From assembly GCA_900239685.1 (NCBI GenBank), contig OENT01000701.1, positions 20,024 through 84,023 of the forward strand: DNA of 64,000 bases. Direction: 5' to 3'. The position numbers were made by a program, and so were the translations under genes. Positions 12,639 through 26,883 of this stretch are shown here, in pieces. The notes beneath the pieces were generated by a model. That model searched no databases. It saw only the letters and a program-made list of their open reading frames with translations, and was not told where the DNA came from. Positions within the stretch are counted from its first letter, which is position 1, and every line of letters begins with the position of its first letter. The DNA is from Rotaria macrura. Its lineage: Eukaryota > Rotifera > Eurotatoria > Philodinida > Philodinidae.

Positions 12639-15600
12639 TGGGAAAGCACTCGTTATAAGCCGAATCACCTTATTTTAGACTTTGAACAATTTAATTCTCT
12701 ATTACACTAAATATCACAAGGTCAATTCAAACTGATGTTCGTGTAGTCTATCGAACGAGCAAATTCTTTTCGATGCAGTAATTCCAAATAAATTAAATAT
12801 CATCTATCTTACGTGTGAAGATCAATGTTTAAAACGTAGTTTATTCGATTTTGATTCGTTTCAGTTAGCAATCATATTTTATAATCCACTTTTTTTTCCA
12901 ATGATAGATCATGATCAAGATTATCATTACTATCTATTAAACATTGTCCTACTACTAGAAGTAGTATTAGTATTTACTATTAAGTTCATTAGCAACACAA
13001 TGTACTGTGTAGAAAACATTGTTAAACGTACCGTACTGAAATATCATATATGATACATTCTATCATATTTCAAAAGAAGTATCCGTAAATCTGGCTGAAA
13101 TCAAATAATGATATGTATGTCACTGAACAATTAACCAAAGTACTTATTTTGGTCCAACAAGCATATTACTTCGAAATATTTGATAAGGAAAAAATCTTCC
13201 CTGGATTATTTTTGAATTGAAAACAAATAACAACTTCAATTCATTCGGCAAGAACGAAATTTTTCCATGATTCTAAACTGAATGTTCAAGTAGTTGATAA
13301 ATCGATGCAATACGCGTAGCATTGACATTGAGCAATCAATTTTAATTCAATTAAAACATTTACAAACAGATCGCGAAGCTTCAATGGTCCAATGTGTTCA
13401 TTATCTGTCATACTAAATTGTTCATATGTAACACTCATGTAGTACAATGCATCGATGGTAATATTTGAACCGAGTGACATTTCAAAAGGAATTTTTATTT
13501 TTGTTAATCAGAACTAAATTTTGAAAATTCTTCGAGCTCAGTAATACCGTGTCTATTGTTGTGGAATGTCTTTTATTTAACAAACTGAAAGTAATATTTT
13601 CTAAGTGTCATAGGATGACTAATTCTAAAATGTTTCGCAGTGACTTTAGTGAATCAGCCAACCTCGAATGAATGATCAAATCGAGGAACAGTCAGTGAAG
13701 TATTGTTGCTTCATTCGAAACATGTATCATGTATAAAGATTAAAATAAACATAGACAAAACTAATTAATTTTTCTTCTTCATATCTTATTCTATTGTCAT
13801 TCAGGCCTAGTTGAATAATAGAGATCATATCCTAGATTGAGTGAATTTATCTGATTATGTTGAAAAGATGTTATCTTTGAAATGAAGACAACTTATCTGC
13901 AACATCTCGTATTTGATGTCTGAGCGAGAAAACATGGTTTTTTCTTCGACAGTAGATAGAATCATTCATATCAATACGTCGTTTCACGTTTTCAAGTATT
14001 CACATTCTGAATTCGGTTTAAAATTTTAATTTAATCTTCAAAAACGAACAGTTCTTGGCAATGACTATCAGATAAACGATATTGAACAGAAAATTTCGTG
14101 ACCATTTACTTTAACTCTTGCGTTGAAGTCGTGCTCAACAGAATCCTTCATAGACTAAAAATTTGATAAGACTTGATCTGATTTACTGACAAAATATATT
14201 TTCAAATTCAATGTTGAAGTCTCTTCATCAATCATCGTTAATGGAACGTATGTTTATTGAATTAGAACTACATCCTAACCGAATCATCTGGACAATATTC
14301 GAAATAAACAGCAGACACACGATTATTTTATTTAAAAAAGCGTTGAGATTTGTCTACGAGAAATATATATATATGTGCAAGCCAAGAGAACATTAAAAGA
14401 TTTCTATATTGCAAATATGTATGATTGATGATAGCTCGAAATGATAATAGCGACTTTTGAGTATAATATTACTGAAAAAACAATGTTTTCATAATTAAGT
14501 AGATAACATCGAAAGCTTGTGTTGGTCTACCAACCAAACCCATCGGATCAACTGACAATATTTATGTTTGTCGTAATATTCGCAAATATGTATATATTAG
14601 CAATTTTAGACATTCTTTTCTCAGAAATAAAAAAATTCAGTATTCCAATGTAAATGTTCGATTTGAATATACAGCATGAATGATGTCTGTCAAAAAATAT
14701 GATACTCATCTGTTTATTAGTGTCTTTGTTAGACAATTTGAATATATGATTGACTCAGATGATTTCACTTGAGTCGACTTGTGATTAGAACAAGCAAATC
14801 TGTATGCTTTGACCATATTAACTGATGCTGTCTAGTTCGTGCTTATGGAACTCTGCCTCATTTCTACAATGAATGACTGCAAATGAGATGCATCCTGTTG
14901 ATACTTCCCGAGAATCTGCGACAAGAATATAAATGAGAATGTGGGCATGACTTGATCATTACTTCTAAGGCTAAGTTTAAAATTTCAATGGTCTTTTTCT
15001 TGCTTGAAACGATGAGGATAATCATGGAAAGAAAATCATTAATACATCGACGGAGCAAATGAAACATACGGCGCGATATTTGTATGCGATAATGAATGAA
15101 TTCATTGTTGTTTTTCATTAAAACTATATCAGATAAGTTGAGAAACGAGTTTTGAGATTATTTCAGGCTTCCGCTATACTTTCCTTTTCTCTAATGAAGC
15201 CTCAAAAGGCCCGTCATAGACACACAGATATACATTTGCATACGTCAAAAATAGGGAGAAGACGTTTTTTTTCGTTTCTTTTTTTTTTCTCTCGACACAA
15301 AAGAGAAGAAAGAAGAAGATAGAGAGAATAAAATGAGATGATGACGATGGAAGGACGTCTTTCTTCTATAACCGATAAATCGCACAACGCATTCGTCCTA
15401 ATTGAAGAGGGAATATCATTTTATGCCTAATAACGTAAGTGTAATGTAAAAGAATCTTTTTATTCTTAATAAAATATCAGGATTAAAAGTAATATTCGCA
15501 AGAATGTTCCCCTCTGGTTGTTGCAAGATTATATTAATTTTTTCCAGATAAATGACGCTGTCCGCTAAAACATTTGCGTTATTTCAAAAACTAGACGAGT

Positions 15601-16572
15601 ACGAGCCAATTGCACGTTCAGTTCGAAATATGTTTGTCATTCGGTTCGTCTAATTTGAACAAAGCTTAGGAAATTTCAAATCACTTGAGCATTTCATTGA
15701 ATTATTATATGTTTATCGAAGGACTTTTTTCTGAGCTTTTCCTTGGGAATCATCAACATGATAATTCTTTATAAAACTGTCTGTTTTCTTTATTCAATTG
15801 TTTGTCTCGTTTCATTGTTTATTTTGATCTATTTTGATCGAAGATGAAGTAAGCGTCTCGAATCTCGAAGCTCGTCCATGATAGTTGTAACAATATTCAG
15901 TAGAAAACTATCGATTAAGTTGCCGATTCGTTTTTTTCGCTCTGTGTAGAATTATTAGCTTTTTTTTTCATGCAAAGTAGTACTATAAACTGTGTGACAG
16001 GCAAAAAAAGACGAGAGGAAACACTTCTTATTGTGACACATAATCAGTGTCAGTAAGAGAAGAAAAAACAAGATATGAAGGTTATTGGGAGAAAAACGTT
16101 GACCTCAGATTGAAAGCAAACAAGAACAAAAGTGTTTGATTAGCTCTTTTTAGGGAAAGAGAAAAGAAGTTGCTCATGATATTTTCTACGCTATTTATTA
16201 TAGACGATGCTGATGAAGATATATCTCGTTGTTTTCTTCTTCGAAAAAGAATACATTTCCATTTATATGTAACTTAATGAAATCAGTCGACCAAACAATG
16301 ACAAAAAAAGAAGAAGCAAAAGAACTATTGATTTGTCTAACGAAATCTCTCACACCTCATTCCAGTTTTCAGCCGAGCTCATCACGGATCCTGCGCCGGA
16401 GGCAGTTCCGTCTCTTTTTCTTTTTTCATTACTATTATTATTTTGATTGTTTTCTTTTGCCTGCCGCCTAAGTGCACAGTTACACAGACATGAAGAGCTA
16501 GACCAGAAAATAAAGGACAATCAAGAAAAAAGCATAGTATTGAAAATAAATCCTTGTCTCTTGTTCCCTGCT
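12639..16572. other. Intergenic, no supported gene
   Basis: AT-rich. A minus-strand 64-codon frame at 13286-13480 (starting MSLGSNITIDALYYM) has plausible amino-acid use, but no homology I can name and no neighbouring exons. A minus frame at 14864-15118 and several shorter ones look like chance. Purine- and pyrimidine-rich runs are common at 15260-15360 and 16370-16450. Confidence 0.35.
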
Positions 16573-16643
16573 ATGAATTCCTTCCCTAGCGTACTACTCA
16601 TTATCATCATCACGGGCATGATCATCGCTAATGATTGCTCGGG
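16573..16643 (+). other. Possible signal-peptide first exon (unassigned)
   Basis: The ATG at 16573 opens a frame of about 23 residues starting MNSFPSVLLIIIITGMI, which fits a cleavable signal or membrane segment. It is followed by a possible GTGATC donor at 16644. The phase (2) does not match the Ly6 exon at 18102, so it is not an alternative start for that gene. No other partner exon was found. Confidence 0.22.
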
Positions 16644-17971
16644 GTGATCTAATCTCATTGTTAATAGTCATCTTAATGTGCTAGAAATTTGCGAGCATAT
16701 TGATAGTCCATTTGTAATAATTGTTTATTGATGTGTGTAATGAAGCAACTCAAGTAGGAGTTCTTTTTTATCCTTCCAATTGATACTTGTTCTCAAAATG
16801 AAGAACCAAAACAAGAATATAAAAGATTGGAAACTATTTTTAGAAATAGGAAATAAAGAGAAAACATAACGAGTTTTAGAGAAAAGAAAATAAGTTGAGA
16901 GCAATGCGATCCACTCTCGTTCGTCCTACGCAAGAAAAGAACAGATGAGCATCCGACAGCTTATAGACTCTGGTAGATTCTGGAAGAAGAGAAACGTATC
17001 AATAGCAAACAACATACAAGTCATGTTAATCCCATGAGCATTTAGAAAGTAATAGTTATGTATGAGATGACGTTTTCTTTCTTCTTGTTCTTCTTCTTTT
17101 TTGACAATAATCACTAGCGTACAAGTCTACATTTTCACATGACAACATATAATTCACATTATTTTCATTTTATATAACTAATAGGTTCTAAGCTTAATTA
17201 ATATCTTTAAGGGAAAAAATGCCCGTCGGTAGTCATAAAAGAAAATATGAAATCATCATATATAATCCCATGAGAAAGCTAGTCATTAGAAGAATGGATT
17301 CAATCAAAAATTATCGTTCATATAACACTGAAGATATGCATAGAACAGTTTTTTTTATGATGAATTCATCAAGATTTTCCTTTCATGCCTTTTGCATTCG
17401 TTATGTTATTAATATTCCAAGGTCACATTATGATGAACACCAGAAAGTCCAATCGACTGTGGCAAGCAGCTGTCATTTATCAGAAAAAGAACTTATGCAG
17501 ATATTTATTAGAAGCTAATGGAAAATCTGTGCTCGTTGCTTCTCATCATGTATTTGAGTGAAAAGAAAATAAAATTATATACGTCACTCTCATTCATATG
17601 TATCACATTATGACTATTATGAGTTTTGGTAACAATCTCAGAAACGCACGTAGTATTTTTCTTCTATCAGGAAAGAGAAAGAAATATTTTATCCGTAATA
17701 TGAATGAACAAAAACGGAAATTCACTCTCATATATTAAGTGTAATTGAAGAAATGAAAAGACTAAACGTAAATTAGTTTACTTGAAGTATGACATATACT
17801 ACAGCTACTTGCAGCAAACATTCTACAAAATGCTAGATGATATGAAAGACCATTGAGAATTGTGTTTCTAAGTCGTAAATGTTGAAACTCGAGAAAGACG
17901 GATTTTTTTTTCATTGTTTTCTTTTTTCTTTTAGAAATCAGTATGAGTCATGTTCGTTCTTTCATACGACA
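16644..17971. other. Intergenic, no supported gene
   Basis: A 99-codon plus-strand frame (17219-17518) has no domain, signal peptide or splice context that I can recognise. The segment just before 17972 should hold the promoter of the Ly6-like gene. No clear TATA box is visible. Confidence 0.35.
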
Positions 17972-18554
17972 ATGCTGATTCTTAGATGGAGTTCAACTAT
18001 TTATATTGTTTTTCTTCTGTCGAGTAAGTTCACCGTTTTGTTTTTTTCGTTGCCACATACTTGTGTTTCGACAATCACTTCTCATATTCGATTACTTTTA
18101 GTTTATAAATCAACAACAGTCCATTCGATTCATTGTTGTATCGGTGATAGTACATGTACAGCGAAATCTGTTGTGTGCCATTCAAATGTTTGTTTTAAAT
18201 TAGGTACGACTTATCTATGTAACAAATATTCATAGTGATTTTCGGTTTTTGTTTATCGATGCTGTTCTAGTCTTTGAGAAAATATCGGAATATCGTGGAT
18301 GTATGGAAGACCTTATCAATTTCCTGAAACTTACCAATATAGGTGGCCGAAATCTAAACGATAATAGTATAGCTAATGGGGGATCATCGAATGATCAATG
18401 TCAAAAACTGAATACGCAAGGAGCTGGAATGTCTCTATGTAAATGTACCAGCAATCTATGTAATTCATCATCCAAATATTCTTATTTCTCATATTCGATT
18501 TTGATCTTTATTATTTTTGTTGTTCATCTATATCCTTGCGTCTTTCTTTCATGA
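17972..18554 (+). CDS. Secreted/GPI-type Ly6 (three-finger) domain protein, three exons
   Basis: Exons 17972-18023, 18102-18203 and 18271-18554 are joined across introns of 78 bp (GTAAGT...TTTTAG) and 67 bp (GTACGA...TTCTAG). Both junctions keep phase 1, giving a 145-aa protein. Residues 1-17 form a hydrophobic signal peptide. Ten Cys follow (29, 30, 36, 43, 48, 62, 95, 108, 110, 115), including RGCM and the closing LCKCTSNLCN, which is the hallmark end of the Ly6/uPAR and quiver-like fold. Residues about 121-145 are hydrophobic up to the stop, as in GPI-anchored precursors. An in-frame upstream ATG at 17879 would place a charged tail before the signal peptide, so I prefer 17972. Family members are surface modulators of receptors or channels. 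The specific partner is unknown. Confidence 0.82.
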
Positions 18555-21500
18555 TTATTTTCAGCATCAAATATATATTCATTGACATCGGCTCTGCCTA
18601 TTATTATGCATTCATGATTTTTCATCAATAATAGAATATAATTATCAATCCTAGAACGAAATCATTGAATGACGAAACAAGAACTTTTCAAAAAACGAAC
18701 GCACCCCAACTTTTGCGACTCGTGAACATCAAACCTGTTCAATTTTTTCACATTTTGATTGAACGCAGAATATATTTACCTAAGGTTGACATCAAAGATA
18801 GTCGTATTAATTGTAATATATTATAATAAATGCATGCAAGTTAATCAAAATCTCATCTAGAACTAACTTGATGTATTAACATCTTCCCTCGTTGTTGTTT
18901 TGTACTTGCGATTCAAGAAAAAAATTTTAACAATTGTTTGACCTCTTCAGCACTTACTCGAGTTGTTCGTACGTGATTTGTATGCTTCTTGCTTTTTTTT
19001 CTAATTTACTAGTAAATAACGAGTCCTAATTAAAACAATAATTTATTATGAACGACTGAAATATGGTATTTTACAATCAATTAAAATCCATCCATGGATA
19101 ATTTTTGATAAATCAAGACTGCAGGCAAGGGAAAAAGAAATATTAAGCAAACTTTTTCTAGAATGATCAACGTTCTACGAGATTAGTTTTCATAGAAGAA
19201 ATTAACACGTAATTTGAAAATTTCTTTTTTCGAGTACATGAAACGAGTAGATTGAAAACACATTTTGTCATCGTGATTAGTATCAAGAATCAATGATCAT
19301 CTCATTGACCCCGTGCTGAAATGTAAAATTGACAAAAGACAATCGAAACGAATGATTCGATTCAATCAGACCTACTCTTTGAATCACCATTCGAATTAAA
19401 TCGAATTTAGAATCATACTATTCGTTCTATCGCATTGTTATGAAATGTATCAACTATACACAAAGCAGTCATGGCCAAATTGCAATGTCAGAGATTGACG
19501 CATTTTTAAAACGATTTCAATCTGATAATTACCATTTTCTTTTCCCACTACGTATAACTAATGTCATCGATGTGTGTCTCTGATAGGAAATAATTCATAG
19601 TGAACAATGATTTGAATCATTTGAACGAAAGAAAGAGTGTAAAAGTTATCCGTTTCTAATTACATGGTCAATAGTTCTAATATTGATGAAGAACTTTAGT
19701 GGTTTAGTCATCACAAATTGAAAAGCCATTGAACATTAGGTATTGTGTAATCTCATACGGGATGTTTTGGCAACTTCAATGAAAGAACAAAGTTACTCCG
19801 TTAATTGAAAAGACAAACGAATTCTCAACAGAAACATTGATTCAGTTTATAATAATTATATAAGAATGTGACAATGAAGGTGCGTACGTGACTGTCATTG
19901 CTGTTCATTACGACAATTGTAATTTCATCAGCTAAAACCATCATTGTTCTACGTTTTTTTCGTTACTGTTCAAATATTCTTTTGCTGATTTGATACTATC
20001 TTTTCGTTGATTGATGAACTAGGTTCAAAACAGAGCATGCTGCTTATGCTTGTCGAATACCGAAAGTAAACATACAAAATAACTATATAGTACGAATTGA
20101 TTTTTTGAAGAAGACAATCAGATACAGATGCATTTTTGCCATGAATGAGTTAGTACGTCTTTGTTGTTAGATGATTAGCGTACTTTCAACAGGATTTGAC
20201 AATGCTTACGTGCTGATTAACTGTCATGATAATTAAAAGAAAATCCAGAATTAAAACTTATTGTCTTTGAAGTTCTCTCCTAAAGACTAATCAGAAAGAA
20301 TTTATTTTATATATTTATCCGACCAAAGCTGTTCCTGACAATTGTATTCAATGCAATGAAACCTCTAGATTGAATTTCCTCAGATAAATTTTATTGATAA
20401 TTATTCAATAAAAACCAAAGCTTAACTTACTCGGTAGAATCTTCTCTTTACTTCAAATAGATCTTATTAGGTTTGCAGTGTCAAAGATGTTCATGAATTT
20501 TAGATTTAGAACAGTTTTAATTAACTGACTGATAGAGTATGAAAACTAGTTTAATGGCATTTCGCTGAGCATCATGTGTTGATAGTGTTCAACAAACGTG
20601 CTGTAAAACAAACTCTAAGTATTTACACATACATTGGCTCATATGTTTTTAAATTCCACGAACATTGGTCTGTTGCATTATTTATGGAGCGGGATAATCA
20701 AACCGAGATTAGTACACTTATCAACATTTCCAAATAGCACACAAGGACATCAATATTCTCGCCATTCTTAGTTCATATTATATGAAGTAGATATGTTCCT
20801 AGCGTAGAGCGAGAGACCTTTACTCGCCGTCATTTTCTTGGTCCCATAAGAATCTGATCGATATGGAGATTAGGAAGAGATAACAAGAATTAGTTTCTAT
20901 CAAGAAATCGTATTAAATATTCTATGAATATAATTTCAATATTTTATTATTAAAAAAGCATTCTAAGCAAATCAGACAACTTTTTATGGATTCGTCTCCC
21001 ATGACAAAATACTTGTAAGAGTTTAATAAGCTTAAGTATTAAATGAAAAATTTGAAACATAATCCTTGTAGGAGTAACATGTTAAACAAGACACGATGTT
21101 CTTATATTTTTCTTGAACAGAGAAAAATTTCTTCGTGCAATAGATTTTAAAATAATTTTCCTTACCATCACGAGCTTCTTGGTCGAGAGTTACAATTGGG
21201 AATTATTTCACATATGATAATGAATGAGACTTTGTTGATAGGCGACCTTGCGTGTCTCTGGAGTCCGTCTGTCATGAATGTGGGCAAGTCTGACGAGCAA
21301 ACACAAATTTCTACTCCCCATAGTACACTGTATTGCGTTCGTGCTTCACAATGATATTCTTCAACTAGTGCAATTAACGTTGAACGGATCATACAGAATT
21401 ATTTCTAATGCTAATGACAAGAAAATAGTAAAAACGCTATAATTAACATCATCGATCGTATTGAAGAAAAAACATCAATTTAGATTTTTCATGCTGCCAA

Positions 21501-24500
21501 ATGTTATTGTTCTAGTTGCACGTGTCATTTCGACGAGTTAAATGAAGAAAATTTTGCTTACAACAATATTCAAGTCACAAGTTGGCACACATTACAAGAA
21601 GAGTTTTACTCAACTAACTTCTCTGCATGAGTCTATTCAATTTTTAGAGAACATAAACATGAGAGAAATAATGTAAAATCTATTAATCAACAAGTTCGAA
21701 CAATTTTAGTTCCAGAAACAAAAGCAAATGTTTGACGGTATTATCTGAAAACTAATTACGAATAATAATTTTCATACTTTTGAATAAGACTCACGCCAAT
21801 AGAAACCTATTTCAAAATGACATTTGAGAGTTACCGAGTGCTTCTATATATGTGTTCTTTTATTACGGTTTCTTTAAGATTTTAATTACAATTGAAGAAT
21901 AACAATTAAATCTAGGGACCAGTAAAAAAAAGTCATCTCTTTATCATCTTCTAAAGTATTTTTTGATCGAAACAATTACATATTCCAGTAGTGAAGAAAA
22001 GTTTCGCTCTTAATTAAATGCTTCGAACATATTTTCAATTTATTCGTATGAAATCATTTTTAACTAAGAGTTCGAATTTCTTCATGTAAACAATCGATTG
22101 GTCGAACATGCAAAAACAAATAACGAAAACAAAACTAGACCATGAAGAAGAACACATCATATTGATCTATGTCTTCATTTTGTTCACTGACACTATCGAA
22201 CGATGTTACGGAAATTGTCGATGAAATTAAAAGATAAATGTATTTCTGCTGTTGACATTATATTTTTCAATAAATAGAGAACACTATTCAATGTCAAAGA
22301 GGTGAATTATTAACAAGGAACCATTGTTGTTCTCGATGTTGATACAAGAAAGAAACTTGTCTTGTGGACAAGTTCTGCATGAATTATGCTCAGCAATATA
22401 ATGATTCTTTTATCCCTAGATGGTTCTAATCATAATTTCAACAATAACCATTCTCCATCTAGAATTGATCGATAGAAATATTTAATAGAAAAAAACAAAC
22501 GATGAACGACTCATTGATTACACAAGAAGAATGCAATTTGCCATTTTAAAATTCAAATCGGTTGTCTAAACAATGAAAAGAAACGAAGTTTTTGTCAATG
22601 GATCACAATTCGAAGAAGAAAATAATTTCAATTGCCATTATTTCAGACGCAGTCGAATTACTTTTATTCATCACAGTCTTAACCCTTTACGATTAGACTT
22701 TGTCATTCGGCAATATTGAAATAATGACAGCGCAAGTTTTGTCTTGAAGTGCTAGTGATACAAAAGAATTTCATGATTTGATGAACACCATAATACAGTT
22801 CAACACGTTTTCATAATTCAGAAGAGAAAAGGAGTTTTGTGTCCAAGGAAATGGTTTGATGTAGTGATTTTAATGTTTCAGAAGAGTATTAAAATGGTAA
22901 AAACTATATTCGTCAATGTCTAAGCATATGATATCAAAGACAAGTAGCCATTCGTTATCGTTTCTAGACTTCTTTTCTATAGATTTTATCACTAAGATGA
23001 ATTATTCACAATAGTCGAATAATATTAAGTAGGAATGTTGCCGTTTGACAATATCCAGCCGACAAAAATCAAACTTTTGCAAAATGAAGTCTTGTGTCCT
23101 TTCATATCAATACAAGTTTTTTGGTGTTCTTCTTTCATGTATACGTTGATAGTCAAACATAACCTACCTATCTCTATGAACACTATTGATCAATGGTTCG
23201 ATTGTTCGAGCTTCGACGCCATCATATATATAATATCGTTCTGAAAAAACTAATAATAAGTTTTTATCCTGTATGCGTCGACAAAATAACCTATGGATTA
23301 CTCTACATAAAATGTCATAAATTCTTTTGCGACTGGTTTTTTTTCTCGGTCAATAACTAGGAGAAACAAGATCAGTTAACTGTAAGGAGGTCACAGTCAG
23401 ATAGGTCTTGTGTCAATAGTTTTAGTTGTTAGTGCAACTTGTGATAGATGCATGAAGCTTCTGAAAGTGCTTTCAAACATTATTGAATATCACATGATGA
23501 GCATAGGAAGAAGTATTCATCTTATGTTCATCTGTCTGTTGGAGTTCAAAAGTGGAATGTTTGTGAAATATTTCATCAATGATCTCAACGGTTCGAATTC
23601 AGCCTATCATCTTTTCCAGGAAAGTCTGAAACTTTCAAGAAACGAGTAGAGTACATAGAATTTCAAAAGAGTCTTGTTCAAAATGTAGCAAGAAGCTTTG
23701 ACATTGGCTAGAATCTTTCAAAAGTTTTCAAATTTAAAAGAATATCTGACTAACTTTGTCCTGTGATCGTATTTTGAAGAACATTCTCGGAAAAAGTATT
23801 TTACCATTGATCTGCAACTGACAGTGAGCAAAATTATATATGAGTTAATATGCAGGATTCGATGAAGAGAAAAGGTAGAAAATGTTGTAATTCGATAGAT
23901 AAAGAAAACCTGAAATTTTCAATTAAGATTAATCCATTAGAGACATAATCGCTGTCTCATTTAGAGAAATACTCTTGTACTATTTCTATATAGTTACTTA
24001 AACGTGCACTCGAAGTTAACAGCACGAGTTTTGAGTAGACACGTTCGCAACTCTCTTTGGCAAATCCTGACAATCGAAAAATGTATTCAAAAATATTTAC
24101 GACGTGACTTTGATTTGTCTCGAAAGAACTTGTTCGTATGACTTCTTGTGAAGTTGATGTGTGAAATGTGCAAAGTTTGACTGCTAGTATCTTATGATAC
24201 AGAATTAGACCCTTGACAATCGTCTATTTTTGTCACATATTCATAACAAATATGCTAACAATGTTCAGAGTTGATATATACACACACACTGTGAAATGTT
24301 ATCATTTCCAAAATATTTTTATTTCTAATTACTTTTCTACTAATTTATTTCATAGATTTAATGTCGTTCTACTTGAAAAGTTTATTCGTAGTAACTGATC
24401 TAACTCCAATCGATGACATCTTTTGTCTTGATGACAATACATGCCGTAGAGAGAAACGCATATAATGACCTTAATATGTATGTGATAAAGTACTGACTCG

Positions 24501-26827
24501 CACGCACTATTTTCTGTAGACAAATCTTTAGTTTATACTTGGTGAATTTCATCTGGAGTCAGTTTAGAGTCTTTATTAAACCTGTACTATTCTGATTCCA
24601 TATAATCAATGTTATAAACGGTCAAGTAATTAGTACACGCAATATAAGATTCATTCACAGCATCACAAATGTAAAACTATCATATCTAGAATGAAAGGAT
24701 AAAATCTGTAGTGCTTTAGAATGAGCGAAGCACGAATATCAATTAGACAGTACATATTTAGTGATAGAAATACATCCAATAAGAATCAATTCATCATTCC
24801 GTCAGAAAGACTATGGAGTGACATAGTTGGTTGATGAAATGTGTTGTTTGAGGTGTGTGTGGAGAGGGGGGCTATAGAATTTGGATTTTAAGTTGATTTC
24901 TGTATTTGTTTGTAAACTATATGAGTTTCACAGTTTCATCTCAAATTCACTGCACTCACAAACTGCTTGATGGGAATACTGTAGAAAAAATTAATGGGAT
25001 ACATCGCCTACAGCAGTAAATTTCTGCTGATCATTAGAAACAATTTGTCAGTACTCAATCATTTGTTCGAAAGTTTATGATATTTCGATATTCTCATCAT
25101 TCAATCTTTGATTGATACTGTTGACTATCACGTTAAATTAATGTCTTTCAATAAACGTATTTGATGATTCGACACAATGCTTCAAATGAAAACTTGAAAG
25201 AATTGAAATGGATTGATTCGAAAATTATTCATCATGATGATAAACAACTTTACTAGTTTCATTTTCTTTTATTTAGATGAATCTAAGAAGATACGACTTA
25301 TAACCGATCGAAACTTGAAGTTATTAAGTTTGATTAACTGAGAATTTATTCTCTCGGCATCGCCATTGATGAGTAGAACTCAGCTGTATCATGAAGTAAT
25401 TGGTTTTGCTGATTGTAGAATGAACATGGATCATTTTTAAATCTCAACAGAGTCCTAGTAAATCAAAAATTGAATCTTGAACACTGTTTGATTCATCAAA
25501 TTTCTAGCACTCGTGATTGCTCACGAATTACTCTTATTGAGTTTCGTTTTTTTTCTCTATCTAGGAAGTAGATTGGCTATTAGAATATTTTATGACGTTA
25601 TTCTCATGTGAGCAGACCCGAAAATATTTGGTTTGTTTTTCTTCGTATCAACTACTAATTGCCGAACATATTGGTGTAAACGCATGACTTGATACATATT
25701 GACTTACACTTTCTTATTTACAAACGTTTTTTCCCGCATGCAAAGTTATAGTCGACCAAACAGCCGAAAAAATTATCATTTCTATTTATCATCGTCATCT
25801 GTATCGAAGTTCGTAGGTCTTGCTGTTGGCATGAGATTTTATGGGTATTAGAAAGATACGTGCGGTTCCCAACGTTTAAAAGAATGATTCGACATGTTTT
25901 TTTCTCCAAAAGTGCCAATTCAGTAACTCATTTTATTGGCAAAAACATGTTTGATTTCAGTCAAAAACGAGCGGAAAATGTTGAACTTTATTTAAAGATT
26001 CTAGTGCACGAATAAGAAGCAAAATTCGAAAAACAATAATATGAAACTATGTTTTCCATTTTAGGAACTTGGTTGGAGAGCTTGAGAAAGGTTGTCAGCA
26101 ATATTTAGCATTGTAGATTGGATACTGTTGCCTTTGCACATTCAAACGATGAAAAACCTAACATATTTATCTACAAAATTATTCCGAAAATACTCCCGTT
26201 GTCATTTAATTTTAAATCCATAATAGTTTAGTATCGATCTTGGTAACAATGACGATATTTTCATTTGTCTTTGAATTAAAAAGAAAAGAAATTGTTTCTA
26301 AAATGAAAACCATCAACGACTGTTTCTCTATTGTACTTCGATCAAATGAGATTTTATTGGTACGTTTAAATCTGTTTAAATCTGCTGCCGAAAACATTTT
26401 CATCCAGTTTTCAACCAGGAAATCATGACAGTGGTCAATGATGATTCATGAAAACAAAAGTGCAAACATATTTTTATCGCGACTTTATCAAGTCATATGA
26501 AATTCTTTACTCAAGATTAACATATCAATTAGAAGAAGAATATTTCGTGTTTTCTGTACCGTTTTAAGGAGCTGAAGAATGAAAAGAAACTTCATTCGGA
26601 TAGAATTACGATTCTGTGTGTTCTTATATACTCCTCAAGAGTTGTGCGTCTCTCTCTTTGATAGAAGAATTTCCTTAGTCAAAATGTTTATTTTCCAGTA
26701 GAGATAAAATCAACGTCTTTTGTTAGAAGCAATAAAATTTTATATTTATTAGTTATCAATCTATAATTAATGAAATAAAGTCGACTACTCTGGTCTATTC
26801 GAGTGTGTTAAAGAATGATGTTCATTG
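18555..26827. other. Large gene desert
   Basis: More than 8 kb of AT-rich sequence with only short, unsupported frames. The most GC-balanced is a minus-strand 74-codon frame at 21168-21392, with a GTAAGG just past its stop on that strand. It could be an exon remnant but has no recognisable domain. No tRNA, rRNA, long repeat or mobile-element coding sequence was seen. Confidence 0.45.
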
Positions 26828-26833
26828 TTTATT
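26828..26833 (-). terminator. Poly(A) signal of the antistasin-like gene
   Basis: TTTATT on the plus strand reads AATAAA on the minus strand, about 50 bases past the stop codon at 26884, the usual position for a cleavage signal. Confidence 0.6.
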
Positions 26834-26883
26834 TTAAGATCATTTAGGTTAAATTAAATGTCACTAGTTTTCGTTTGATCGAA

